A stretch of 37,125 nt of DNA from Rhodopirellula sp. GTDB lineage: Bacteria; Planctomycetota; Planctomycetia; Pirellulales; Thermoguttaceae. Shown here piece after piece: positions 16,512 through 24,104 of this stretch. The stretch lies in the NCBI GenBank assembly GCA_012728855.1, contig JAAYEH010000580.1, forward strand, positions 1 through 37,125. Direction: 5' to 3'. Both the position numbers and the translations under genes were made by a program. The notes beneath the pieces are model-generated. The model did no database searches. It was not told the DNA's origin and saw only the letters and a list, made by a program, of their open reading frames with translations. Position 1 is the first letter of the stretch, and each line of letters starts with the position of its first letter.

Positions 16512-16825
16512 TTCGCCTTCTCCTGTTCTTCGCTCAGAGCATACTCATAGTAATCGCCCCGCGCTTCGCCTTCGACGATCATTCCATACTTCCTCATCGC
16601 CATCAGGTGCCAGAGAACCTCGTGGCTGGGGAGATCCGTCGCGGCAGCGATCTCGGGCACAGTCCGCGGATCCTGGCCGAGCGCCTCCACGATTCTCCTG
16701 CGAATCCTGGTCCGCTCTTGGTTTTCCGCAATGATTTGACGGGGCACGGCACTTAACCGCTCGCGGAGCACGCGGGCCGTTTCTTTTCGCGCAGCCGATG
16801 TGCCTGGAGATTCGCTTTCAAGCAT
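16508..16825 (-). CDS. small winged-helix-like protein inside the Hdr/Qmo operon
   Basis: A 105-residue protein. Residues about 45-90 resemble a winged helix (RRRIVEALGQDPRTVPEIAA then LPSHEVLWHLMAMRKYGMIV and a DYYEYAL wing). Its ATG lies inside the end of the HdrA/QmoB-like gene (8-base overlap), and its stop overlaps the QmoC GTG, so it is translated with the complex. Such coupling suggests a structural or assembly role as well as, or instead of, DNA binding. A longer frame starting at 16864 lies wholly inside the upstream gene and was not used. Confidence 0.7.
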   Translation of the reverse strand: MLESESPGTSAARKETARVLRERLSAVPRQIIAENQERTRIRRRIVEALGQDPRTVPEIAAATDLPSHEVLWHLMAMRKYGMIVEGEARGDYYEYALSEEQEKAK

Positions 16826-18902
16826 GGACAGCCTCCGGTTCGGGATAGTCCGCCACAATCGCATCGACTATGGCTTCGAATTGGTCGATCCGCCAGCCGT
16901 CGACTTGGATGGCCCCCTGCGGACAGACGGCCACACACATACCACATCCGCTGCACAGGGCGGGGTTGACTTCGGCTCGCCGGACCTGAATACCGTCGAC
17001 TTCTTTCTCCACCAGGGCAACCGCGCGGCGAGACGCGCACTCTTCGACACAGCGGCCTTCTCCGCGGCACCGCTCCGGATCGACGCGGGCGACAAAGGGG
17101 GCCAGTTCGATCCGGCCCCTGCCGAGCAAGGCCGCCGCCTTCGAGGCAGCCGCAGCAGCGGCGGCGCAGCTTTCCGTAATATCCATCGGCGCCTGGCAAG
17201 TTCCCGCGAGAAACACTCCGTTGACAGACGACTCGACCGGACGAAGCTTGGGATGAACCTCTTGAAGGAAGCCGTCGGCGCTTCGCGGCAGCTTGAGCGT
17301 TTCCAGCAGGCCCGCCATGTCTGGCGGGACCATCCCTACGGAGAGTACCACCAGGTCGGCAGGGACTTCGATCTCTTCTCCAAACGTAAGCGTATCTTTC
17401 ACTCGGACCGTGAGTGCGTCCGGCCCTTCGTGTTCCGCAGCGCTCACGACAGGGGGCTCTTCGGCACGATAGCGAAACAAGATCACTCCACGGCGGCACG
17501 CCTCTTCGTAAATCTGCTCGTGCCCGCGGCCGTACGTGCGGATGTCCTGGTAGAACTCGAAGACGTTCGTTTCGGGAAAACGGCGCCTGATTTCGAGGGC
17601 TGCGTGCAGGGTTGCGGTGCAACAGACGCGCGAGCAGTACTCGTTGAGCCGCCCGTCCGGACCGGGTTCGTGGATCCCCGGCACCTGCCTGCTGCCCACG
17701 CAGTGGATCAAGCAGACGTTCTCGACCGAATGGCCGTTCCACCGCAGCCCGCCTTCCGCAAAGTCTTCGCTGGCAAGAAGGCGAATGAGCTGGGGTAGTG
17801 TGATCACGTTAGGAAAGCGGCCGTAACCATACTCGTCCGGGCGAGGCTGGTAGAGATCAAAGCCGGTGGCCATCACGATGGCTCCTGCGTCGAGCGAGAC
17901 CTCTTTGGTCTCGGCTTGGAGCGCGATGCCCTGGCCGCCCACGGCGTCAGAACACCGCCCGCACCGCGTGCAACTCGGCCAATCGATGGCGGCCGTTGCG
18001 GGGTAGCAGCCCGGATAGGGGCGATAGATCGCCATGCGCCGCACCATGCCGTGCTCGAACTGGCTCAGCACCGTTTCGGGGCAAGCCTCCATGGCGGCCT
18101 GAAGTTGGCCCTCGGTGAGTTCCTCGCCGACCCCGCGTGGATGGACACGGACCTGCAGGTGGAAATTGCCCAAGTAGCCGGAAACGGCAGCGATATCCGT
18201 TTGAGTGGACACGGTGATGTTGGGATCTTCGGCGATCTCGGCAAGGAGGCGGCCGACGAGCTGGCGTGCGTCGTCGTCGCCGGGATAAACGCGTCCCAAT
18301 TGAACGGCGCGTCCGCCCAGGAACGGGGAGTGCTCGATCAAGGTTACTTCCAGGCCACATCGAGAGAGATCTCGCGCAGCGCGGAGTCCACTCACTCCTC
18401 CCCCGATGACCACCACGTGCTGGGTGGCCTCGACGCCGATGCCTTCCAGCCGGCCGAGAAGCCTTGCCTTGGCCACGGCAGCTCCGACCAGGCGGATGGC
18501 CTTTTCGGTCGCCCCCCGAGGATCGGACTTGCTGCACCAACTCACGTGCTCGCGGACGTTGGCATGTTCGTACAAATAGGGATTCAGCCCGGCGCGCGAC
18601 AGTGTCTGCCGAAACGTCAGTTCGTGAAGGCTCGGTGAACAAGCGGCGACCACCACGCGGTTGAGCTTTTCGTTGCGGACGTCGTCGGCGATCGTTTGCT
18701 GGCCGGGGTCGGAGCACATGAACATGTGGCACCGGGCTACGACCACGCCGGGCAGGCAGGCCACGGCTCTACGCACGCTTTCCACGTCGACCACGTCGGA
18801 GATATTCCCTCCGCAATGGCAGACGTAAACGCCGATTCTGGGCGGATCAGGTTGCGGGGATTCCCGGCTCGCTGCGTTTTCCTGGAAATCAAGCTGGCTC
18901 AT
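16818..18902 (-). CDS. HdrA/QmoB-like FAD iron-sulfur protein
   Basis: A 694-residue protein. It has the HdrA N-terminal domain (CHCGGNI at 28-34, AACSPSLHELTF at about 87-98), then a Rossmann FAD site (GGGVSGLRA from 167), the EYCSRVCC motif and the FYQDIRTYGRGHE segment shared by HdrA proteins, and a C-terminal ferredoxin-like region. The HdrA CxxC after the FAD motif is replaced by GRVYPGDDDARQL. In the C-terminal part the second site is complete (Cys650/653/656/660), but the first has Glu615 where the second Cys is expected. The start at 18902 has GGAAAGGG upstream and overlaps the previous gene by 14 bases. HdrA-type proteins transfer or bifurcate electrons at FAD. Confidence 0.87.
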   Translation of the reverse strand: MSQLDFQENAASRESPQPDPPRIGVYVCHCGGNISDVVDVESVRRAVACLPGVVVARCHMFMCSDPGQQTIADDVRNEKLNRVVVAACSPSLHELTFRQTLSRAGLNPYLYEHANVREHVSWCSKSDPRGATEKAIRLVGAAVAKARLLGRLEGIGVEATQHVVVIGGGVSGLRAARDLSRCGLEVTLIEHSPFLGGRAVQLGRVYPGDDDARQLVGRLLAEIAEDPNITVSTQTDIAAVSGYLGNFHLQVRVHPRGVGEELTEGQLQAAMEACPETVLSQFEHGMVRRMAIYRPYPGCYPATAAIDWPSCTRCGRCSDAVGGQGIALQAETKEVSLDAGAIVMATGFDLYQPRPDEYGYGRFPNVITLPQLIRLLASEDFAEGGLRWNGHSVENVCLIHCVGSRQVPGIHEPGPDGRLNEYCSRVCCTATLHAALEIRRRFPETNVFEFYQDIRTYGRGHEQIYEEACRRGVILFRYRAEEPPVVSAAEHEGPDALTVRVKDTLTFGEEIEVPADLVVLSVGMVPPDMAGLLETLKLPRSADGFLQEVHPKLRPVESSVNGVFLAGTCQAPMDITESCAAAAAAASKAAALLGRGRIELAPFVARVDPERCRGEGRCVEECASRRAVALVEKEVDGIQVRRAEVNPALCSGCGMCVAVCPQGAIQVDGWRIDQFEAIVDAIVADYPEPEAVHA

Positions 18903-20289
18903 AGGGAACCCTTTCCGGGATGAAAGCGGGTTTGGAGTATTCCGCTTGTCCGGGTATACCCGAAAAACATTCGTCACGGCCGCTCGTGCCATCGGCGAGA
19001 GAATGACCGGTGCGACGCAAATAGGCTGCCGCTTCCAAGGCGGCCGCGCCTGCCTCGACAATCGAATCCGGGATGTCCTTCGGCCCGCAGGCCGTTCCCG
19101 CCACGAACACTCCCTCGCGATCCGTGCGACAGGGAGCAAGCTTCGGCTCCGTCGACAGGAAAAAACCATCCTCGGCTACTCCGGCGGGCGGCGAACCGTC
19201 GGCCTTCCAGGCAGGAACCATGCCCAAGGAGAGCACCACCATATCATGCGTTTGCTCTTCGACCCGGCCATCCTCATCGATCCGCTCGATTCGCACGACG
19301 GGATTCTGTTGGTCATCCTCGGTGATTTTCGCCACTTTGGCCTTCACGAATTCGATCCCCATCGCCTTGGCATTCTGGTAGAACGACTCAAACCCCTTGC
19401 CAAAGGCCCGAATGTCCATGTAGTAGATCGTCACTTCCACCAGCGGCAGGGCGCCGGAGAGAAGCATCGCCTGCTTAATGGCGTACATACAGCACACGCG
19501 GGAACAGTACGGCACACCAAGCGTGTGGTCTCTCGAGCCCGCGCACTGGACATAGGCGACCTTCTCGGGCACTTTGCCGTCGGAGGGCCGCAGGACGCGG
19601 CCATAGGGCCCGTGCGGCGCCAGGAGGCGCTCCACCTGGAGCGGGCTGAGCACGTTGCGCAACCGCCCGAGCCCATATTCACGCTTGGCTTCGATCGGCG
19701 TCATTTGGAAACCCGTGGCGAGGATGATCGCTCGGGCTTCCACGAGAACCTCTTCGGGCTGCTGAAGAAAATCGATAGCCCCTGTGGGACACTCCCTCTC
19801 GCAGTGACCGCAGAGCAGACAGTGGTCCAGATCGACCAACGCCGCCTGGGGGATTGCGTTGGAGAAAGGCACGCAGATCGCCTTGCGGGCTCCGAGGTTG
19901 CCCTCGAACTCATGGGGGAGAGTGACGGGGCAAGCATATTCGCACAGCCGGCAGCCAGTACATGCCGCCTCATCCACGTACCGGGGCTTCTTGTGTACCC
20001 GCACGGCGAAATCGCCGCCGTGCCGCTCCACTTGCACTACTTCGGCATATGTGAGAATGGTGATGTTCTCGTGGTGGGCCGCGGCGGCCATCTTCGGAGT
20101 GCAGATGCAACTGGAGCAATCCAGCGTGGGGAAGACCTTGCTCAAAGCGATCATCTTGCCGCCGATGCTCGGCTCTTTCTCGACGATCAGCACCCGGAAC
20201 CCCTGGTCGGCCAGATCGATTGCCGCCTGAAGCCCGGCAATCCCACCGCCGATCACCAGGGCATCGGCTGTAATTGATTTCTCTTTCAT
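18889..20289 (-). CDS. HdrA/QmoA-like FAD iron-sulfur protein
   Basis: A 466-residue flavoprotein without the HdrA N-terminal domain, like QmoA. FAD motif GGGIAG is at 14-19, the conserved LDCSSCICTPKM has Cys58/Cys61, two [4Fe-4S] sites follow (Cys110/113/116/120 and Cys157/160/163/167), and YCSRVCCMYAIKQAM is at about 261. The end carries FVAGTACGPKDIPDSIVEAG, typical of the FAD-binding C-terminus. The start at 20289 has a GGAAGG site; a longer frame from 20355 lacks homology. It pairs with the downstream HdrA/QmoB-like protein through an overlapping junction, and the two probably form the cytoplasmic core of the complex. Confidence 0.88.
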   Translation of the reverse strand: MKEKSITADALVIGGGIAGLQAAIDLADQGFRVLIVEKEPSIGGKMIALSKVFPTLDCSSCICTPKMAAAAHHENITILTYAEVVQVERHGGDFAVRVHKKPRYVDEAACTGCRLCEYACPVTLPHEFEGNLGARKAICVPFSNAIPQAALVDLDHCLLCGHCERECPTGAIDFLQQPEEVLVEARAIILATGFQMTPIEAKREYGLGRLRNVLSPLQVERLLAPHGPYGRVLRPSDGKVPEKVAYVQCAGSRDHTLGVPYCSRVCCMYAIKQAMLLSGALPLVEVTIYYMDIRAFGKGFESFYQNAKAMGIEFVKAKVAKITEDDQQNPVVRIERIDEDGRVEEQTHDMVVLSLGMVPAWKADGSPPAGVAEDGFFLSTEPKLAPCRTDREGVFVAGTACGPKDIPDSIVEAGAAALEAAAYLRRTGHSLADGTSGRDECFSGIPGQAEYSKPAFIPERVPYEPA

Positions 20290-20318
20290 CCTTCCCTTCC
20301 GTAATCGGGCATGCTGGG

Positions 20319-20513
20319 TCACGATTCGTGGATGGTGATGGCCTCGCTCGGACACTGATCAGCGGCCGCACGGCAGGCGTCTTCCGCTTCCGGCGGAACC
20401 GTTACCACCTTGACCTTCGCGATACCGTCGTCGCCCATCTCGAAAACCTCGGGACAAACATCCTCGCACACCGCGCACCCCGCGCAGAGAGTCTCGTCAA
20501 TTGTCGCTCTCAC
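20319..20513 (-). CDS. small ferredoxin, one [4Fe-4S] cluster
   Basis: A 64-residue ferredoxin with Cys10, Cys13, Cys16 and Cys20 (CAGCAVCEDVCP) and distal Cys47 and Cys54 (ADQCPSEAI). This spacing is that of Thermotoga-type monocluster ferredoxins, where the first three and the last Cys bind the cluster and the other two form a disulfide. The start is GTG with AGGAG seven bases upstream. It lies 29 bases before the QmoA-like gene, so it is the likely electron donor or acceptor of the Hdr/Qmo-like complex. Confidence 0.9.
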   Translation of the reverse strand: MRATIDETLCAGCAVCEDVCPEVFEMGDDGIAKVKVVTVPPEAEDACRAAADQCPSEAITIHES

Positions 20514-20646
20514 TGGCTTTCTCCTTTTCGAACTGGAACGGCTACTTGGCGGTCGACGTCGACCGCGCTGGGCGAGTCGCCAAAGTTGCCGGTAAGTCGT
20601 CCGCTTTCGCTTCCGGGCCGATCGCTCTGCAATCGCCGTGCCGCAC

Positions 20647-21057
20647 TCACGCTGCTGGCACGCGTTCGGCCAGTAAACTGTTCATCTGGTTCACCTCCTT
20701 TAGAAATGCCTTCGTGCAAACGGTGCAAATTGCGCACAGCCGCAGCCGGCGGGTGTCCAGCCCGCGACGCTTCATACGAGCGTGAACCTGGCCGATGCGA
20801 GCCGCCAGCCGATTATAGGCGCCTTCGTAGGGACACTCGTGTCCGCAGCTCATGACGATAATCCCGCCGATCCCCTTATCGAAACATTCGAGGTAGAACT
20901 CCTCCGGAAAGACCACCGGCGAGGGCACCCGAACGACGTACGTGTTCGTCGGGTATTCGGCATGGATCTGACCGGCGTTGTCCGCACCGGGGTAGGCGCA
21001 GTCCACGGTGGCCAAAACCAGGATTCCGGGGGTACGTGCCTGTTCGACGTTCGCCAT
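20647..21057 (-). CDS. MvhD-like hydrogenase/Hdr iron-sulfur subunit
   Basis: A 136-residue protein related to the MvhD delta subunit that links HdrA to hydrogenases or other donors. Recognisable parts are ATVDCAYPGADNAGQI, YVVRVPSPVVFPEEFYLECF, and GGIIVMSCGHECPYEGAYN. In QmoB this domain is fused to the HdrA part; here it is separate. The C-terminal CAICTVCTKAFLKEVNQMN with three extra Cys is not typical of MvhD. The start at 21057 is chosen because the frame upstream reads through the TusA gene in another phase; the ribosome-binding site is poor, which suggests coupling to TusA nine bases upstream. Confidence 0.75.
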   Translation of the reverse strand: MANVEQARTPGILVLATVDCAYPGADNAGQIHAEYPTNTYVVRVPSPVVFPEEFYLECFDKGIGGIIVMSCGHECPYEGAYNRLAARIGQVHARMKRRGLDTRRLRLCAICTVCTKAFLKEVNQMNSLLAERVPAA

Positions 21058-21065
21058 CGCGCGAC

Positions 21066-21320
21066 TCACTTTTTGCGGATAATGAACAAGCGGTCGTACC
21101 CTTCGCCAGCCAGGCTCCCAAGGAACTCGTGCCCGACTTTGGCCGCCCACTTGGGAAGGTCGTTTTTAGTCGAAGCATCGCCGGACCAGATCTCGATCGT
21201 TTGTCCGACGGGCACCGTTCCAATCGCTTTCTTGGCTTCCAGAAGCGGGCCGGGGCAAGCCATTCCCCGCGCGTCCACCACCTTGGCTGCTTGAACGCTC
21301 TTTAGTTCGACACTACTCAT
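21066..21320 (-). CDS. tusA: TusA-family sulfur carrier protein
   Basis: An 84-residue TusA-like protein with the conserved sulfur-carrying Cys22 in DARGMACPGPLLEAKKAI and the beta-alpha layout of the family (VGQTIEIWSGDASTKNDLPK). TusA proteins carry persulfide sulfur between sulfurtransferases and oxidising or reducing complexes. The start at 21320 has a GGAGGAGC site; a start 30 bases upstream lacks one. Neighbouring DsrE-like and HdrA-like genes point to a role in dissimilatory sulfur transfer rather than tRNA thiolation. Confidence 0.93.
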   Translation of the reverse strand: MSSVELKSVQAAKVVDARGMACPGPLLEAKKAIGTVPVGQTIEIWSGDASTKNDLPKWAAKVGHEFLGSLAGEGYDRLFIIRKK

Positions 21321-21350
21321 GATTGCTCCTCCAAAAGGGCTCCAAGTCAA

Positions 21351-21713
21351 CTAGCAGAACGTGAGAACAACGTCCGCCTCCTCGGCCAGCGTCACAAACG
21401 TGGCCACACCGCCGCACTCGACCCCCTCGATCAAGTCCTCTTCACCGATGCCCACAATCGGAAAAGCCGCAGAACAGGCGATCAACGTGGCTTCTCCATC
21501 GCGAGCAATCTGAAGAAACTCCGGCAACGTCTTCGGGGCGCCCGGCAAAACGATCTTCTCGGCGCCACCTCGACGGACGATGTTCAAGCCCGTCATCGTG
21601 AAAAACATCGTCAACTCCATGTCGGTAGCCAGCGCTCCCGATCCGAGCATGAAAGGGGGGAACGCCTTGTGCGGATCGTCCGACCCACAGAACACCAGCA
21701 TTTTCGAGGCCAT
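21351..21713 (-). CDS. DsrE/DsrF-family sulfur-transfer protein
   Basis: A 120-residue protein of the DsrE/F-like family (COG2210 type). It has the fold elements LVFCGSDDPHKAFPPFMLGS, MELTMFFTMTGLNIVRRGG and IACSAAFPIVGIGEEDLI. Cys80 is in the position where DsrE-like proteins carry persulfide; Cys9, Cys100 and Cys120 are extra. Members form trimers or hexamers and exchange sulfur with TusA. It is 30 bases upstream of tusA in the same operon, with GGAG before the ATG. Confidence 0.9.
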   Translation of the reverse strand: MASKMLVFCGSDDPHKAFPPFMLGSGALATDMELTMFFTMTGLNIVRRGGAEKIVLPGAPKTLPEFLQIARDGEATLIACSAAFPIVGIGEEDLIEGVECGGVATFVTLAEEADVVLTFC

Positions 21714-21748
21714 ACGTCGTGTCTCCTATCAAACAACCGCGTTATCAA

Positions 21749-22123
21749 TCATTCCTGCTGCCTTGCCGCTCGCGACCCCGCCCCATCGTTCCGGGCTTCG
21801 CGGAGGACGGAACGGCAATCGCGAGACCGCGTCGGATGCTCCTGGGAGAGGAGCCGGATCATCCGCTTCACCAGCGTCGGCCGGGCGACATAATAGCACC
21901 GCAAAGCACCGTTAATATGGCAGTCGATCAACTTCGCCTTCCGCAACGCGGCAATATGCTGGGAAAGGTGGGCTTGCACGATCGGCACGAGCGAGTTGAT
22001 ATCTTTCACACAGCGGGGCCGCTCGCACAGCGCCTCCAGGACGATCAATCGAACCGGATGGGCCATGGCGCGCAACCATTGGGCCTGCTCGGACCAGGGG
22101 AGATCCAACTGCGACTTGGGCAT
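21749..22123 (-). CDS. ArsR-family winged-helix regulator
   Basis: A 124-residue ArsR/SmtB-type repressor. The N-terminus WLRAMAHPVRLIVLEALCER and the recognition helix VPIVQAHLSQHIAALRKAKL with the wing GALRCYYV are typical. Cys33, Cys38, Cys68 and Cys76 could sense a metal, persulfide or redox state, in the manner of SqrR/BigR, but pairing cannot be told from sequence. It is the first gene of the - strand sulfur operon, next to the divergent promoter region, so it probably represses its own operon and possibly the + strand genes. Confidence 0.9.
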   Translation of the reverse strand: MPKSQLDLPWSEQAQWLRAMAHPVRLIVLEALCERPRCVKDINSLVPIVQAHLSQHIAALRKAKLIDCHINGALRCYYVARPTLVKRMIRLLSQEHPTRSRDCRSVLREARNDGAGSRAARQQE

Positions 22124-22184
22124 GCTTCGTTGCTCTCGTGTTCTCCGCGAACCGCCCGCAAAACCTCATCGGCACGAAGGGCGG

Positions 22185-22233
22185 CTTGACATAACGAAAG
22201 CATTATATTACATTGTCGCTATGGGTTGTCAAG
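22185..22233. promoter_or_regulatory. overlapping divergent promoters with inverted-repeat operator
   Basis: CTTGACA at 22185-22191 and its exact inverse TGTCAAG at 22227-22233 flank an AT-rich core (CATTATATTACATTG). On the + strand TTGACA, a 17-base spacer and TACATT (22209-22214) form a promoter for the NifX-like gene. On the - strand TTGACA (22227-22232) is followed by TAATAT at 16 bases or TATAAT at 19 bases (22202-22207), for the ArsR operon. The cores overlap, so the two promoters should compete, and a dimeric ArsR binding the inverted repeat would block both. This is a prediction from sequence only. Confidence 0.6.
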
Positions 22234-22313
22234 GCCGAACGCAGGCGAAAATCCGCTGCAGCGGGATGCTGTCGTAGGAGTGGGTGCCAATTAACAGAAC
22301 CTAGAAGGTTGAG

Positions 22314-22658
22314 ATGCCTATGAAGATCGCAATTCCAACCGCCGGAGGTAGGCTTTGTTCCCATTTCGGCCACTGTGAGCAATTTGCGATGGTCGAGGTC
22401 GACGAAGCCCGAAGGCAGATTCTTCAAACATCGTATTCGACCCCGCCGGCCCACGAACCGGGGGTTCTCCCCAAGTGGTTGTACGACCAGGGCGTCCACG
22501 TTGTGATCAGCGGCGGTATGGGAAGGCGGGCCTCGGAGTTCTTTCGCATTCTCGGCATCCGCGTTGTTGTCGGCGCGCCGGCCGAAACACCGGAGCAAGT
22601 CGCAGCCGCCTTTCTCAGTGGAAGCCTCGTCGCTGGAGAGAACCCCTGCGATCATTGA
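22314..22658 (+). CDS. NifX-like FeMo-cofactor-binding-fold protein
   Basis: A 114-residue protein of the dinitrogenase FeMo-cofactor fold: MKIAIPTAGGRLCSHFGHCE, then VISGGMGRRASEFFRILGIR and ETPEQVAAAFLSGSLV. The Cys/His-containing CSHFGHC loop near residues 15-21 is a possible metal site, found in stand-alone members of this family. There is no nif context. Two start ATGs six bases apart are possible; the first fits the AGAAGG site. It is divergent from the ArsR/sulfur operon and 17 bases upstream of a DUF6951-like gene. Confidence 0.88.
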   Translation: MPMKIAIPTAGGRLCSHFGHCEQFAMVEVDEARRQILQTSYSTPPAHEPGVLPKWLYDQGVHVVISGGMGRRASEFFRILGIRVVVGAPAETPEQVAAAFLSGSLVAGENPCDH

Positions 22659-22675
22659 AGAAAGAAGAGTATTTC

Positions 22676-23014
22676 ATGACAGCCCGAGCAAGAATTGGGG
22701 GCGGGATCTGCGGCTTCACGACTACCGTTGTCGTGCGTGGCGACTTGTCCGGTTGTACGGTCTCGATCGCAAGCGAGTGCCCAAGCGTACGGCGGCTGGC
22801 TGAAGAGTTGACGTGGATCGATCCGCTTCGCGAGGTTGCGAAGCCTGGCGATATTCCGTCGGTCTGGCGCCTTGCCGCCAAACACCGCCTCCACTCTGCC
22901 TGTCCCGTGCCCGTCGGAATCCTTAAGGCGATCGAGGTCGAGGCGCGACTGGCACTACCGGGGAACGTGTCGATCGAACTTTGGCATGAAGCGGAACAAC
23001 ACAGCGCTCAATAG
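22676..23014 (+). CDS. DUF6951-like small protein
   Basis: A 112-residue protein. It resembles a small conserved family I recall as DUF6951: GGICGFTTTVVVRGD near the start, then SECPSVRRLAEEL and the conserved HSACPVPVGILKAIEVEARL, with three conserved-looking Cys. The last two-thirds probably form a compact alpha/beta domain that could hold a metal or sulfur group. No function is known to me. The ATG follows AAGAAGAG and sits 17 bases after the NifX-like gene, so the pair probably acts together; the open frame further upstream overlaps that gene and was not used. Confidence 0.75.
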   Translation: MTARARIGGGICGFTTTVVVRGDLSGCTVSIASECPSVRRLAEELTWIDPLREVAKPGDIPSVWRLAAKHRLHSACPVPVGILKAIEVEARLALPGNVSIELWHEAEQHSAQ

Positions 23015-23385
23015 GCCCGATCGGCCAACCATCGTAGATTGCGACGGTGTTTCCGCACCATTTCGTGCAGAATGCCACCAACCTTGCAGCGCCTCGGCGA
23101 TCCCAAACTGCGCTAAACTGGCTTCCGCGCGTCATTTGTCCTGTATTGTGACGCTCAGCAGCGAAAGGCACGAGCATTGCAGGTCGTATCGCGGAGGTTG
23201 AAATACGACCGCATTGGCTGACTGCATTTCCATGCCTTCGATGTCGCTCGACCCCCCGGAGCACATCTCTCTGTGAGCGGGATTTTGGAACGAGTGCGTT
23301 TGGCTGTGGCTCCGCTCATGCCTGCCGGATCCTGGGACACCGGAAGCATTTCAAAGCGTGTGTCTTTGGGAAGGGAGGCATTGCC
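23015..23385. other. intergenic region, no gene seen
   Basis: This 371-base stretch holds no convincing open frame on either strand, no clear hairpin terminator and no strong promoter. The end carries the GGGAAGGGAGG ribosome-binding site of the next gene. It probably contains that gene's promoter. Confidence 0.5.
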
Positions 23386-23910
23386 ATGAGAACGTCGGTA
23401 TGGACAGCCGCGGCTTTGGCTATGGCGACCGTTGTTGCCGGTATTCAGTTGCAGCTCGCGGCGGGATCTGTCATGGGCGGGCGTGCCGATCATGCCGCCG
23501 CCAACGCGCGCGAGCAAACTGCACCTCAAGACTCCGAGCAGACGGGCGCGGGCGTCGAGGCTGCGAGCATCGAAGCGGGCTCCAATAAGCAACCGGGCAC
23601 CGGTGCCAGTAACTGGCGCTATCGCCGACACGCCGGGTACTGGTGGTACTGGACGGCTGACAGCGAGTGGTACGTTTGGACCGACAACCAGTGGATCCCG
23701 TACCAGCAATTCGTAACGAGATTCCAGTCCAGAACGGCGGGCACGCCGTACCGCAGCAGTTGCGGCGGTGGCCGCTGGTATCCCGACCGCTACGTCGGGC
23801 CTGGCCGCGGAGGCGGCGGCTACTTCGGCTGGGAGAGGAACTATGGCTACCACAGCCTCAGCGGGTATGGGTGGCGTTGGGATCACACCGAAGCCGCCCG
23901 CGGACGCTAG
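23386..23910 (+). CDS. secreted small protein rich in Trp, Tyr and Gly
   Basis: A 174-residue protein with a signal peptide (about 1-26, ending near QLAAGS). Residues 30-75 are a low-complexity Ala/Glu/Gly linker. The core (WRYRRHAGYWWYWTADSEWY and VWTDNQWIPYQQF) is very rich in aromatics, followed by a Gly/Tyr-rich tail (YVGPGRGGGGYFGWERN). It resembles short exported planctomycete proteins with WYW-type cores, whose role is unknown. Only two Cys-like positions exist, so it is not clearly disulfide-stabilised. Confidence 0.75.
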   Translation: MRTSVWTAAALAMATVVAGIQLQLAAGSVMGGRADHAAANAREQTAPQDSEQTGAGVEAASIEAGSNKQPGTGASNWRYRRHAGYWWYWTADSEWYVWTDNQWIPYQQFVTRFQSRTAGTPYRSSCGGGRWYPDRYVGPGRGGGGYFGWERNYGYHSLSGYGWRWDHTEAARGR

Positions 23911-24104
23911 GGGTCAACGGATTCCGCAACGAATGTAGCATCGCACCTTGCAGGACAAGCCGGGGGCCGACTGGAGCGGAATGCGACGGTACCCGCAAGC
24001 CATGCATTCCGGAATCGGCCGGAAAGCCTTCCCTCGACACCCTTTGTGATTGTCTGTAGCGATTGGCTGATGATCAGGCACGCCCGTTGCGTGAGAAGCT
24101 TCCC

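Noticed and set aside
18946..20277. Long + strand frame antisense to the QmoA-like gene
   Set aside because: Composition is His/Arg-rich and shows no family match, while the - strand carries full FAD and iron-sulfur motifs.
15369..20289. Dissimilatory sulfate reduction locus
   Set aside because: The Qmo-like genes fit, but aprAB, sat and dsrAB are absent here, so the pathway cannot be claimed.
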